Program-made: the position numbers and the translations under genes | Notes under the pieces: generated by a model | Databases searched by the model: none | What the model saw: only the letters and a program-made list of their open reading frames with translations | Told to the model about the DNA's origin: nothing | In this document: one piece after another, positions 17,403 through 26,720 of the stretch | How the letters are laid out: the number at the start of each line of letters is the position of its first letter | Position numbering within the stretch: position 1 is the stretch's first letter | Assembly (NCBI RefSeq): GCF_900099685.1 | Contig: NZ_FNDW01000011.1 | Span: 1 to 64,000, forward strand | Length of the DNA stretch: 64,000 nt | Source: Chryseobacterium taeanense | GTDB taxonomy: Bacteria > Bacteroidota > Bacteroidia > Flavobacteriales > Weeksellaceae | Direction of reading: 5' to 3'

Positions 17403-18356
17403 TTATTTAATAGAATCTTTTACAAAATTTCCCCAGGCGATATTAGGTTTTCCGGGAACATATTCTTTGGCTTTTTCTACAGCTAATTTAGCCGAGTGCT
17501 CTACAATCCATGCGAAATTTTCTTCTCCTACAGAATTTCTGTCGGCATCAGGTGCAGGATTACAGAAGTCAATCGCATAAGGAATTCCATCCCGAACCGC
17601 AAATTCCACGGTATTGAAATCATAGCCTAATGCTTCATTCATTTTGATGGTGTAATCATGAATGGTTTTCAATAATTTTTCCAGTTCTTTTCCTTCTGTT
17701 TTGTGAGTTGTTTCATATCTCAGATGAGGGGCATTTCTCGGTTCGTAAGGCATAATATGAACATATTTTCTGCCTAAACAATATACCCTGTAGTAGTCAT
17801 CAAAAATAATTTCTTCTTGTACCATCATCACAAGCTGTTCGGTTTCTGCGTGCTTTTCCCAGAGGTCTTGCGGATTTTCTACGCGGTACACGTTTCTCCA
17901 GCCACCGCCATCGTGAGGTTTCATATAAGCCGGAAATCCGACATAATCAAAAATATAATCCCAGTCATGAGGAAATTTCAGATTTCTGAAAGAAGTTTCT
18001 GAAGTATTGGTTGGTCTTTCATAGGAGGGAAGTAAAACTGTTTTCGGAAGCGGAATTCCGAGTTTTGTCATTAAAGCATTATTGAAAAATTTTTCATCCG
18101 CGCTCCACCAAAAAGGATTATTAATTACATACGTTCCGTTCAGTGCTGCATTTTTAAGATAAGCTCTGTAAAAAGGAACGTCCTGCGAAATTCTGTCGAT
18201 AATAACGGCATAGTTGTAATCTGCGCCCTGTTCCAGTTTGTCAATATTTACAGGTTCTGCAACAATTTCACCTTTTCCAAGCTCATTTACCTTATCAATA
18301 AATGCCCAGGGAAATGTATCTTCCATACCGAATAAAATTCCAACTTTTTTAACCAT
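17403..18356 (-). CDS. ATP-grasp ligase, RimK-like
   Basis: A 317-residue enzyme with a recognisable ATP-grasp fold: a preATP-grasp region (1-80), an ATP lysine in VGFPAYMKPHDGGGWRN (K146), the adenine-binding VMMVQEEIIFDDYYRVY near 177-192, and Mg2+ ligands in NTVEFAVRDGIPYAIDFCNPAP (E251, D263, N266). RimK relatives join amino acids or short peptides to carboxylates through an acyl phosphate. The nucleotide-binding residues look intact, so it should be active. It comes between an alpha/beta hydrolase (38 bp upstream) and the YbdK-like ligase (22 bp downstream) in the same operon. The substrate is unknown. Confidence 0.85.
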   Translation of the reverse strand: MVKKVGILFGMEDTFPWAFIDKVNELGKGEIVAEPVNIDKLEQGADYNYAVIIDRISQDVPFYRAYLKNAALNGTYVINNPFWWSADEKFFNNALMTKLGIPLPKTVLLPSYERPTNTSETSFRNLKFPHDWDYIFDYVGFPAYMKPHDGGGWRNVYRVENPQDLWEKHAETEQLVMMVQEEIIFDDYYRVYCLGRKYVHIMPYEPRNAPHLRYETTHKTEGKELEKLLKTIHDYTIKMNEALGYDFNTVEFAVRDGIPYAIDFCNPAPDADRNSVGEENFAWIVEHSAKLAVEKAKEYVPGKPNIAWGNFVKDSIK

Positions 18357-18394
18357 AATTGTATTTTTTTGTATTGTTTATTATTTATTTAAAG

Positions 18395-19108
18395 TTAAGA
18401 GAAAAATGCTCCGATGAACGTCGGAAAAACCATTCGCCATAAAGGCCAGTCGTGATTGATCCATTTTCTTTCATCATACCAGAAATCAATTCCTTTGAAA
18501 CGTAAAATTTCTGCCATTTCAATGTTTTTATCTTTGCAGATATCCTGATCGGAAGTGCTTAAAACGATGTGCATATGTTTGTATTTCCAGGCTTCATCAT
18601 TTTTTACAAATTCTCTCGGGCAATTGAAGTACACCAGATCATCTGAATATCCATCCATGAAATTTCTTATGCTAAAAGCTCCTGAAAGACAAATGAGATG
18701 CGAAACGACATCCGGAAATCTGAAAGCGAAATTGGCCGCGTGATACCCTCCGAAACTTGCTCCCGCCACAGCAACACGATGAGTTTTGTGAATTTTCTGA
18801 ATATAAGGGACAAATTCCTGAATCAGAAACTGCACATATCTTTCATAATTTTTAATTCGTTGTTGTGGCGATATGTTTTCATCGTAAAAGCTCCAGTTAT
18901 CAATAGTTTGAATATTATAGAGCTTCACTTTTCCGTGCTCAACAAACCAGTTGATGCTTCCGTTCAGGTGAAAATCATGATTTTGCGTATAAAGACCCTG
19001 AGAAGTAGGAAACATAATAATTGGGTGACCGTAATGTCCTGTGACTTCTATTTTCAGGCTTGTACCCAAAATATGTGAATAATAATCTGTATGTTCTATA
19101 TGCGGCAT
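18395..19108 (-). CDS. Alpha/beta-hydrolase, esterase family
   Basis: A 237-residue cytoplasmic hydrolase of the esterase D type. The nucleophile elbow is VAVAGASFGGYHAANF with S118; likely acid and base are an Asp in LSTSDQDI (187 or 189) and H219 in WINHDWPLW. The N-terminal GHYGHPIIMFPTSQG is the family's oxyanion region. It opens the tight group of five leftward genes that includes two ligases and the GATase-like protein. In such a pathway it could release a product from an ester or thioester, or remove a protecting acyl group; that is inference. The upstream gap holds palindromes and a 7-bp tandem repeat. Confidence 0.82.
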   Translation of the reverse strand: MPHIEHTDYYSHILGTSLKIEVTGHYGHPIIMFPTSQGLYTQNHDFHLNGSINWFVEHGKVKLYNIQTIDNWSFYDENISPQQRIKNYERYVQFLIQEFVPYIQKIHKTHRVAVAGASFGGYHAANFAFRFPDVVSHLICLSGAFSIRNFMDGYSDDLVYFNCPREFVKNDEAWKYKHMHIVLSTSDQDICKDKNIEMAEILRFKGIDFWYDERKWINHDWPLWRMVFPTFIGAFFS

Positions 19109-19121
19109 ATGGTGTTATAAA

Positions 19122-19158
19122 TGATAATTTATGAATGATAATCGATTATCAATTATCA
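19122..19158. repeat. Nested TGATAAT palindromes upstream of the five-gene operon
   Basis: TGATAATCGATTATCA (19136-19151) is a perfect 16-bp palindrome, flanked by TGATAATT (19122-19129) and its complement AATTATCA (19151-19158). It lies immediately upstream of the leftward hydrolase gene, so it is either an operator or part of a low-complexity intergenic family; related text occurs at 6444-6468 and 40758-40785. Confidence 0.5.
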
Positions 19159-19169
19159 GTATTTTCGCT

Positions 19170-19197
19170 AACTTCTAACTTCTAACTTCTAACTTCT
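19170..19197. repeat. Four perfect copies of a 7-bp repeat
   Basis: AACTTCT occurs four times in tandem (minus strand AGAAGTT), followed by a degenerate fifth copy. Related TTAGAA-rich stretches occur at 32151-32175 and 39733-39808. Confidence 0.85.
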
Positions 19198-19207
19198 AAT
19201 TTATTCA

Positions 19208-20419
19208 TCAGCTTGTCGGTTTGCTTTTCGGAGGAAGGATGTTTAGCATTTCGGCATGAATTTTTTCGGCTGCATGGTCCAGTCTCTCCTGAATAATATC
19301 AGGATCATTTGATTTATAAACAATCCCAACGTGATGATCTATTGGTAAAAATTTAACCGTTTCAGGACTTTCAAACTTAGTATAGTCAGCCTTTTCATCT
19401 TTAATTAAAGCAATGATTAATCCTGAATAATACCCCGTTGGTTTTTGGATCTGATAATCTTTTCCTTTAAGCAAGGCATCCTCAATTTTTGCCCATTCTC
19501 GCCAGATATTAATGTTGCTTGATGCTTCCACTAAATCAGGAATATGAGCACCTCCAACTCTTGAAGAAGTTTCCAAAAAGTAATATTTTCCGTTTTCTTT
19601 ACTGCGGATAAATTCTGTGTGAGTCGCGCCATTCATTAGCCCAAAATTGGAAAGAACTTTTGCATTGGCCTGCTCAAGAGCCTGAAATTCATAGGAATAT
19701 CTTCCCAAAGTTTTTGTTCTGAAAACTCCGCCTTCATGAGAAACCTGCATCGGAGGAGCCAGATATTTTGAAGCGGAAGTAAAAACGATTTCTTTATTAA
19801 AAGTAAGGCTGTCAACATGATACACGTCGCCTGGCTTAAAGCTTTCCAGTAAAAATAAGTGTCGTTCTTCTCCAAGATTCTTCAATGCTTCCCAAAGATC
19901 TTCCCTGGAAGTCAGTTTTTTAATTCCTGAAGCTGAAGCCTCCGAACGGGGTTTTAAAACCCATGGGGCGGAAACTTTATCAATAAAATCATTAACCTCA
20001 TCATTATTAAAAACCGCAGTGAACTCAGGAACATGGATGCCGGAATCTTTTGCTTTTTGTCTCATTGCAAGCTTGTCCCTGAAATAGCGATGTGTGGTCT
20101 GTCCCATTCCGGGAATACGGAAGGTTTCTCTGATCAAAGCTGCTTTTTCAACATCATAGTCATCGAGGGCAATTACGGCGTGAACTTTACGAGTCTGCAT
20201 CAGGTAAGAAAACCCCTGGATAAGATGATCGAGATTCCAGACTGAGGGTTTTATCTCAGGCATATAGAAAACTTCATCTATAGCATGCCACGGCCAGTTT
20301 TTCTCTTTAAGATTTTCGGATGTTACAAGAATTACTTTATTACCGAGGTTTTTCATTTCGTCCATGAAATCATAACCTTTGTAATAGCACGAAATGCATA
20401 CTATTGTTTTCTCCTCCAT
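19208..20419 (-). CDS. ATP-grasp ligase, biotin carboxylase-like subgroup
   Basis: A 403-residue ATP-grasp enzyme different in type from the RimK-like one nearby. It shows VIALDDYDVEKAALIRETF in the preATP-grasp domain, the ATP lysine in APWVLKPRSEASASGI (K156), E269 in GATHTEFIRS, and the Mg2+/substrate loop YFLETSSRVGGAHIPD (E283, R287). This set is shared with PurK, PurT, biotin carboxylase and dipeptide ligases such as BacD. Carboxylase partners are absent, so amide or peptide ligation is likelier. It is on the same strand and 99 bp upstream of the five-gene operon, so it may be its first gene or a separate unit. An imperfect palindrome precedes it. Confidence 0.85.
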   Translation of the reverse strand: MEEKTIVCISCYYKGYDFMDEMKNLGNKVILVTSENLKEKNWPWHAIDEVFYMPEIKPSVWNLDHLIQGFSYLMQTRKVHAVIALDDYDVEKAALIRETFRIPGMGQTTHRYFRDKLAMRQKAKDSGIHVPEFTAVFNNDEVNDFIDKVSAPWVLKPRSEASASGIKKLTSREDLWEALKNLGEERHLFLLESFKPGDVYHVDSLTFNKEIVFTSASKYLAPPMQVSHEGGVFRTKTLGRYSYEFQALEQANAKVLSNFGLMNGATHTEFIRSKENGKYYFLETSSRVGGAHIPDLVEASSNINIWREWAKIEDALLKGKDYQIQKPTGYYSGLIIALIKDEKADYTKFESPETVKFLPIDHHVGIVYKSNDPDIIQERLDHAAEKIHAEMLNILPPKSKPTS

Positions 20420-20475
20420 ATAATGTTTTTTAGTTTTTAATGAAATTTAAAAAATGAAATACTTATTTCTTTAGG

Positions 20476-20499
20476 TATTTATTACTAAAGTAGTAAATA
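20476..20499. promoter_or_regulatory. Imperfect palindrome upstream of the ATP-grasp gene
   Basis: TATTTATTACT and AGTAGTAAATA face each other across two A's with one mismatch, 57 bp before the ATP-grasp ATG. Operator function is a guess; nearby regions are also AT-rich. Confidence 0.3.
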
Positions 20500-20559
20500 A
20501 AATAAATATTTGAAAATTTCATATCAATTATACAGAGAATTTTTGTAATAAACTAATTT

Positions 20560-21975
20560 TTAGTGATAATTTTCGATTAAATCTGCCAGTAATTGTACGC
20601 CGAACCCCGTTGCAGCTTTTTCTTTTGCATATCCTACATTTCCGAAAGCGACTCCTGCAATATCAAGATGTGCCCATTTCGGATGCTCTTCTATAAACTG
20701 TTCTAAAAATTTTGCAGCTACAATACAGTCACCAATAGGTTTCATAGATATATTCTTGATATCGGCAACATCAGACCTTATATCATCTTTCCAGACATCC
20801 CAAAGTGGTAAATTCCAAAGTTTCTGGTTGGTTTTATCTCCTGTTTTTATCAGTAGGTTTTTCAGTTCTTCATTATTCGAGAACATTGCTCCGCAGGTGT
20901 CACCGAACATTCTCACCGAACTTCCTGTTAAGGTAGCTAGATCAATCAGAAAATCTGTTTTGAAATTTTTTGCCATATAAGAAAGTCCGTCTGCAAGGAT
21001 CATCCTTCCTTCAGCGTCGGTATTTAATACCTCAATTGTTTTTCCGTTGTATGCTGTAATGACATCACTTGGAAGGAATGCATTTTCGGAAATAGCATTG
21101 TCCGTAATGGGTAAAATAGCAATAATATTTACATGAAGCTGCATTTCTGCAGCATAGATTAAAGTTCCCAGAACAGCAGTGGCACCACCCATATCCGATT
21201 TCATATAGTGCATATTGTCCGGGTTCTTCAAAGAAATTCCTCCTGTATCAAACAGTACACATTTGCCAACCAAGCCGAAGGTTTTTGCATTTTTAGCAGC
21301 AGTTTTATATTCAAGAATTGTGAAGGCGGCGTCATAGGCACTTCCCTGGTTTACCGAAAGATATGCTCCAAGGCCAAGCTCCTCACACTTTTTTCTATTG
21401 AATGAAGTATATTTCAGATCATATTTTTTAGCTAAATTTTTTAAATATAAACTGAAAATATCCGGTTTTTTAAGATTAGCCGGCTTATTCAGCCACTCCT
21501 GACAGGCAATTTGACCATTGCTGATTGCCTCGGCTTTCTGACTGATGAGATCCAACTTTTTCTGACTTAAATTCTCAAAATGCAATTCAAATTTTGCATT
21601 CCAGAAAGCGTGCGTTTTTTCAAAAGGATAATGATAAGTACCTATCAGAAGTCCTTTTACAAATTCTTCCAGTTGTTTTTCATGCATAAAATCTCCAACA
21701 ATGAGTGTAGCGACTGCTGACAGCTTTTCTTTATACACCTGCGAAAATTTAACCGCAACCTGTTGAATTTCAAAAAAAGCCGAATCTGCTTTACCCAAAC
21801 CTATAAAAAAAGCAATTCCTTCTTCCTGCACATTGATAAAAACTTCATGTTTTTTACCGGTGAAAAATGCAGAGATGTTTTTATTAAAATTTTTGGCTGT
21901 TTTTATCCATTCTTCTTCAGAGAAAAGATGAAAAATCTGAGTGTAGTTTTTATTTTTTTTATTGACTAATTTCAT
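20560..21975 (-). CDS. Leucyl aminopeptidase (M17)
   Basis: A dizinc aminopeptidase that removes N-terminal residues from peptides; 471 residues, cytoplasmic. The M17 signature NTDAEGRMILADGLSY is present near 316-331, with the preceding LVGKCVLFDTGGISLKNPD (catalytic Lys and Asp) and YMKSDMGGATAVLG. The N-terminal domain (1-160) is divergent, as is usual. It starts three bases after the stop of an esterase gene, so the two form an operon. Next to ligase genes it could process peptide products, but it may equally be a general housekeeping peptidase. Confidence 0.92.
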   Translation of the reverse strand: MKLVNKKNKNYTQIFHLFSEEEWIKTAKNFNKNISAFFTGKKHEVFINVQEEGIAFFIGLGKADSAFFEIQQVAVKFSQVYKEKLSAVATLIVGDFMHEKQLEEFVKGLLIGTYHYPFEKTHAFWNAKFELHFENLSQKKLDLISQKAEAISNGQIACQEWLNKPANLKKPDIFSLYLKNLAKKYDLKYTSFNRKKCEELGLGAYLSVNQGSAYDAAFTILEYKTAAKNAKTFGLVGKCVLFDTGGISLKNPDNMHYMKSDMGGATAVLGTLIYAAEMQLHVNIIAILPITDNAISENAFLPSDVITAYNGKTIEVLNTDAEGRMILADGLSYMAKNFKTDFLIDLATLTGSSVRMFGDTCGAMFSNNEELKNLLIKTGDKTNQKLWNLPLWDVWKDDIRSDVADIKNISMKPIGDCIVAAKFLEQFIEEHPKWAHLDIAGVAFGNVGYAKEKAATGFGVQLLADLIENYH

Positions 21976-21978
21976 AAC

Positions 21979-23100
21979 TTACTTTTTAATAATTTTTTGA
22001 TGAGGTTTTACTTCAACCGGATTTTCTGTGTTGTCATAGAAAAGCCATTCTATAGCTCTTGGGAATTCCTGCGACCAGTAAAATTCATTATGTGTTCCTT
22101 CCGGGTTGATGCTCGTTCTGAACTCAAAATCAAAAAGATTTTTCTTTTCCCACCGTTTAAGATACTGCTCAAAAATATGAATTCTTTTAACCATTTTGGA
22201 TCCTTCCTGACCTCCACCATAAAGATAAATTTTCATTTTGAAAGGAATTCTGAAATTCATCATCGGAAAATTATTATCAGGTTCTACCCACAGTGACGGG
22301 GAAAATATAAGCATCTTGGAGTAAACTTCAGGATAAAGAAAACCGCTGTAAATGCTGATGAGGGCACCCAGAGAACTTCCTCCGATTCCTGTATTATCAC
22401 GGTCTCTTTTGGTTCGGTAATGTTCATCTACAAAAGGCTTCAGTGTATCTGTGACGAAGCGGATGTATTTTTTTCCTTCCGAGCCATTTGCTATATGGTC
22501 ATTGTCAAAAATGTATTCTTTAATTCTGTCATCGCTGCCATGTTCAACAGCAATGATGATGATATCGCCACGTCCGTATTCTGTTAATACTGAAAGCTTC
22601 TTATCGATTTCCCAGTTTCCGTATTCGCTGCCTTCATTGAAGAGATTCTGAGCATCCTGAAGATAAAGAACCGGATAATGTTTGTCTGAGATGTAATAGT
22701 CGTAGGGAAGAAGCGCCCATACTTTACGGTGACGATCCAGCTGAGGAATGTAAAATTCTTCCGAAATAACTTCTGCGATGGGGAAAAATTCTTTTTTGAA
22801 TGGTCCCCAGTTCAGTCTCCACTTTTCAACCAGATCAGAGCTTTTACCAGCAGATTTCTTTATTTTCCTGTTGGGTGTAATATTTCCAAACTTGTCGAGT
22901 TCTACATTTTCCCAGCCACCTTTAGTGAATTTATATTCAATATTTTCCGGCAAAAGCTGGTCGTCGATTTCTATAAAATAATTTTGTTTTTGGTATTGAG
23001 AAAGGATATAACGCTCATCTCTCGGGTTCCAACTGTTGAAGTTTCCCGTGATATAGATCTTTCTTTCATCATTTTCTTCGGTATAGAGTTCAAATCTCAT
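21979..23100 (-). CDS. Esterase with N-terminal glycogen-binding-like (E-set) domain
   Basis: A two-domain protein of 373 residues. Residues 1-80 look like an E-set/CBM48 fold of the AMPK-beta type: KIYITGNFNSWNPRD, then IEYKFTKGGWENVE. From about 110 it is an enterochelin-esterase-like alpha/beta hydrolase with nucleophile S243 in GIGGSSLGALISIYSGF and a likely catalytic His in NPEGTHNEFYW. No signal peptide is visible. It is co-transcribed with the leucyl aminopeptidase and divergent from glgB, whose own N-terminal domain carries the similar GNFNNWNH. Alpha-glucan association is therefore possible; Fes-type siderophore hydrolases have the same layout, so siderophore or another ester substrate remains open. 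Confidence 0.8.
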   Translation of the reverse strand: MRFELYTEENDERKIYITGNFNSWNPRDERYILSQYQKQNYFIEIDDQLLPENIEYKFTKGGWENVELDKFGNITPNRKIKKSAGKSSDLVEKWRLNWGPFKKEFFPIAEVISEEFYIPQLDRHRKVWALLPYDYYISDKHYPVLYLQDAQNLFNEGSEYGNWEIDKKLSVLTEYGRGDIIIIAVEHGSDDRIKEYIFDNDHIANGSEGKKYIRFVTDTLKPFVDEHYRTKRDRDNTGIGGSSLGALISIYSGFLYPEVYSKMLIFSPSLWVEPDNNFPMMNFRIPFKMKIYLYGGGQEGSKMVKRIHIFEQYLKRWEKKNLFDFEFRTSINPEGTHNEFYWSQEFPRAIEWLFYDNTENPVEVKPHQKIIKK

Positions 23101-23321
23101 CCATGCGTTTTTTACAATTCGGAAGGATAAATTTAGAATAAAATCTCTTTATGACAAATTATTTTTAAATTCAAAGGGAACACTCCTGAAAAAACTCTAT
23201 ATTTGATAGAAACAAGTGATGATATGCATTTAACATAATAATTACTTCAATATTTATTAACAATTCTTTCTGATTTTTTTAGTAGTTTCAGAGAAATATT
23301 AAAATTTAAATCAAAACCGTG

Positions 23322-25268
23322 ATGAATTCGGTTAAAACATACACTCTTTTTACGGATCATGATATTTATCTTTTTAAAGAAGGTAAACATTATAAGCTGT
23401 ACGATAAATTCGGTGCACATTCCGTACAAAAAGATGAAATACAGGGCGTTTACTTTTCAGTATGGGCACCTAATGCCAAAAAAGTTTCTGTGATCGGAAA
23501 CTTCAACAACTGGAATCATAAAGATCATATTTTATTTCCAAGATGGGACGGATCAGGAATCTGGGAAGGATTTATCGCAGATCTTTCCTGGGGTACGTTG
23601 TATAAATATGCTATAGAAACAGCCAGAGGTAAAATTCTTGAAAAAAGTGATCCGTATGCATTAAGCTGGGAGCAGAATATTCAGGCTGCATCACTGGTGT
23701 CTACGACATGGTACGACTGGAATGACAAAGAGTGGATGCAAAACCGCTGGAAAAGAAACAGTCTCAAAGCTCCGCTTTCTGTATATGAACTTCATATAGC
23801 CTCCTGGATGAGAAATGAAAATGATCCTGAAAGATTGTTGAATTATCGGGAGATTGCTGAAAAGCTTGTACCCTACATCAAAAAAATGGAATTCACACAC
23901 GTTGAATTCATGCCGGTGATGGAGTATCCGTATGATCCCAGCTGGGGTTATCAGATTACCGGTTTTTTTGCCGCAACTTCCCGTTTTGGCTCACCACAGG
24001 ATCTGATGTTTCTGATTGATGAACTTCATCAGAATGATATAGGAGTCATTTTAGATTGGGTTCCTTCTCATTTTCCTGGTGATGCAAACGGCTTACATCG
24101 ATTTGATGGTTCTTATCTTTATGAGCATGAAGATCCTAGAAAAGGTTTTCATCCCGACTGGAAGTCCTACATTTTCAATTACGGAAGAAATGAGGTAAAA
24201 TCTTTTTTAATTTCAAATGCGATGTTTTGGCTGGAGCGCTATCACGCCGATGGACTGCGTGTAGATGCGGTTACGTCTATGCTTCATCTTGATTATTCCC
24301 GAAATGAAGGAGAATGGGAACCAAATATTCATGGTGGAAACGTAAATCTTGAAGCGAAAACCTTTTTACAGGAATTTAATACCGCTGTTTATAAAGAATT
24401 CGGAGATAATATCATAACGATTGCCGAAGAAAGCTCAGATTTTCCTTTGCTGACAAAACCTGTTCACGACGGTGGTGTCGGCTTCGGAATGAAATGGATG
24501 ATGGGCTGGATGCATGACACACTGGATTACTTTAAAGTAGATCCTATAGAAAGGAAATTTCATCATCATAAGCTGACTTTCGCATCGATGTATATGTACA
24601 ATGAAAATTACATGATGCCTTTGTCTCACGATGAAGTTGTGCATGGGAAAGCAAGCCTTATTTATAAGATGTTTGGTGATGAATGGCAGAAATTTGCCAA
24701 TCTCCGGGCTTTGTATGTTTATATGTTTACACATCCGGGAGCTAAGCTTTTATTTATGGGTGATGAGTTCGGACAGACAAAAGAATGGGACTTCAGGAAA
24801 AGTCTGGACTGGCAATTGCTTGTATATCCTGTTCATAAAGGTTTACAGCAATTGGTGAAAGAGCTTAATCACTTATACAGACATGAAACTGCTTTTTACG
24901 AAAATCAGTTCAATCATTATGGATTTGAATGGGTGCAGGCTGATGATCTAGACAATTCGGTATATATTTATCTGAGAAAAGGAGAAAAAAAGGATGATGT
25001 ATGCATGGTTATTCTCAATCTCACACCAAGAGTGATCGATTATAAGATCGGTGTAGCGGCGGGAAGCCATTGGGAAGTTATTTTTAATTCCGATGATGAG
25101 CAATATGCAGGGAGTGGGGTAAAAGCAGATATTTTCAATGAGCAGTATGAGGATTATATGGGTCATCAAAAGTCAATCAGCATCAATTTACCTCCTCTGG
25201 CTGGGATTATTTTAAAGAGGAAAGATAAAAAGTATAAGCAGAACAGAATTAAAAACCATAAAAGATAA
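23322..25268 (+). CDS. glgB: 1,4-alpha-glucan branching enzyme
   Basis: Forms alpha-1,6 branches in glycogen. The 648-residue protein has a CBM48 N-terminal domain (VYFSVWAPNAKKVSVIGNF), a GH13 barrel from about 150, and an all-beta C-terminal domain. The catalytic Asp lies in GLRVDAVTSML (about 315), the Glu in IITIAEESSDFP (about 370), and MPLSHDEVVHGK gives the third carboxylate region. A GTG precedes the ATG at 23322; I used the ATG. A TATATTTG box at 23198-23205 is a candidate promoter with a leader of about 110 bases. glgA starts eight bases after its end. Confidence 0.95.
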   Translation: MNSVKTYTLFTDHDIYLFKEGKHYKLYDKFGAHSVQKDEIQGVYFSVWAPNAKKVSVIGNFNNWNHKDHILFPRWDGSGIWEGFIADLSWGTLYKYAIETARGKILEKSDPYALSWEQNIQAASLVSTTWYDWNDKEWMQNRWKRNSLKAPLSVYELHIASWMRNENDPERLLNYREIAEKLVPYIKKMEFTHVEFMPVMEYPYDPSWGYQITGFFAATSRFGSPQDLMFLIDELHQNDIGVILDWVPSHFPGDANGLHRFDGSYLYEHEDPRKGFHPDWKSYIFNYGRNEVKSFLISNAMFWLERYHADGLRVDAVTSMLHLDYSRNEGEWEPNIHGGNVNLEAKTFLQEFNTAVYKEFGDNIITIAEESSDFPLLTKPVHDGGVGFGMKWMMGWMHDTLDYFKVDPIERKFHHHKLTFASMYMYNENYMMPLSHDEVVHGKASLIYKMFGDEWQKFANLRALYVYMFTHPGAKLLFMGDEFGQTKEWDFRKSLDWQLLVYPVHKGLQQLVKELNHLYRHETAFYENQFNHYGFEWVQADDLDNSVYIYLRKGEKKDDVCMVILNLTPRVIDYKIGVAAGSHWEVIFNSDDEQYAGSGVKADIFNEQYEDYMGHQKSISINLPPLAGIILKRKDKKYKQNRIKNHKR

Positions 25269-25275
25269 GTTAGAA

Positions 25276-26682
25276 ATGATAATTTACCATCTAAGTACGG
25301 AATGTTATCCGGTAGCAAAAGTCGGGGGGTTGGCAGATGTCGTAGGTGCTTTGCCGAAATATCAAAACAAAATTAAAGATATTGAAGCGAAGGTTGTTAT
25401 GCCATGGTATAACAAATCATTTATTTACGATCATGAGTTTGACATAGTTTTTGATGGTTTCATACACCAGGGAGGAAATATGCTTCAGGTGCAGGTTTTG
25501 AAGGAAAAATCTGATGTTTTAGGCTTTGAACTGTATATGGTAAAAATTCCGGGATTGCTGGACAGGGATAATCCTTATGGTTATCAGGATGAAAATTTTC
25601 AGTTTATCGCATTTCAGCATGGCGTTTTACATTGGTTAACAGCCATGAACATTCGTCCGGATGTCTTGCACTGTCACGATTATCATACGGGATTGGTTCC
25701 TTTTATGATCGAAAACTGTGCGGAATTTTCATTTCTGAAAGGTGTAAAAACAGTAGGGACTATCCACAATGGTGAATATCAGGGAATGATGAGCTGGGAA
25801 ATGGCAAAATATCTTCCATCTTTTGATCCATACAAATGGGGATTAATGGACTGGAACGGGCTTATTAATCCTTTGGCCAGTATGATTAAATGTGCGAATG
25901 CATTTACGACAGTTTCACAAGGATATCTTGAAGAACTTTTTGTAAGTTTCAGAGGGTTGGAAAGCCTTGTTAGAGATGAATTCAGTAAAGCGTATGGAAT
26001 CATTAACGGTATTGATACTGAAGTCTGGAATCCGGAGACCGACCCGATGCTGGATTTTAATTTTAACAGTGAAAATGCCGTTGAACAAAAAAGGAAAGGT
26101 AAAGAAAAACTTTGTAAAGAATATGGCTTAAAGCCGGAACTTCCATTTTTTGCCTTTATCGGAAGATTTGCAACCGAGAAAGGAGCAGATTTGCTGCCCG
26201 ATATTGTATGGAGAAGTATTAAGCAAAGCTATGGCGGGCTTAATATCATGATTCTGGGATCAGGAAATACTTATATAGAAAATAAGCTTAAAGAATATGA
26301 ATATACCTACACCAATTTTGCACTGGATTTAGGATATAAAGAACATCTTTCGCATAAAATATATGCTTCGGCGGATTTTTTGCTGATGCCTTCGAGAGTA
26401 GAACCTTGTGGTCTTAATCAGATGTATTCGATGAGATACGGTACGGTGCCTATTGTACGTTATACGGGAGGTCTGAGAGATACGGTAGAGGATATTTCTA
26501 CAGGTGGAGCAGGGATTAATTTTACCTATCCCGGCGTAGATGATGTAATTCATGCAATGAATAGGGCATTAATGTTGTATAATCAGAAAGATGTAATGGA
26601 AAATCTGATTCACGCCAATATGAATTTTGATTTTGCATGGGAAAAGTCAGCAGAAAAATATATAGCTTTATATAATCACTAA
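25276..26682 (+). CDS. glgA: Glycogen synthase (ADP-glucose)
   Basis: Extends alpha-1,4-glucan chains from ADP-glucose; GT5 family, GT-B fold, 468 residues. The nucleotide-binding KVGGLADVVG motif starts at K15, GTIHNGEYQGMMSW and VSQGYLEEL mark the N-terminal domain, and PSRVEPCGLNQMYSMRYG (about 373 onward) holds the C-terminal glutamate. It is directly downstream of glgB (7 bp) and upstream of glgC (38 bp), so the three form an operon. Confidence 0.95.
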   Translation: MIIYHLSTECYPVAKVGGLADVVGALPKYQNKIKDIEAKVVMPWYNKSFIYDHEFDIVFDGFIHQGGNMLQVQVLKEKSDVLGFELYMVKIPGLLDRDNPYGYQDENFQFIAFQHGVLHWLTAMNIRPDVLHCHDYHTGLVPFMIENCAEFSFLKGVKTVGTIHNGEYQGMMSWEMAKYLPSFDPYKWGLMDWNGLINPLASMIKCANAFTTVSQGYLEELFVSFRGLESLVRDEFSKAYGIINGIDTEVWNPETDPMLDFNFNSENAVEQKRKGKEKLCKEYGLKPELPFFAFIGRFATEKGADLLPDIVWRSIKQSYGGLNIMILGSGNTYIENKLKEYEYTYTNFALDLGYKEHLSHKIYASADFLLMPSRVEPCGLNQMYSMRYGTVPIVRYTGGLRDTVEDISTGGAGINFTYPGVDDVIHAMNRALMLYNQKDVMENLIHANMNFDFAWEKSAEKYIALYNH

Positions 26683-26720
26683 CAAAATATTATTAATAAG
26701 TTAAAAACGCAAGATAAACT

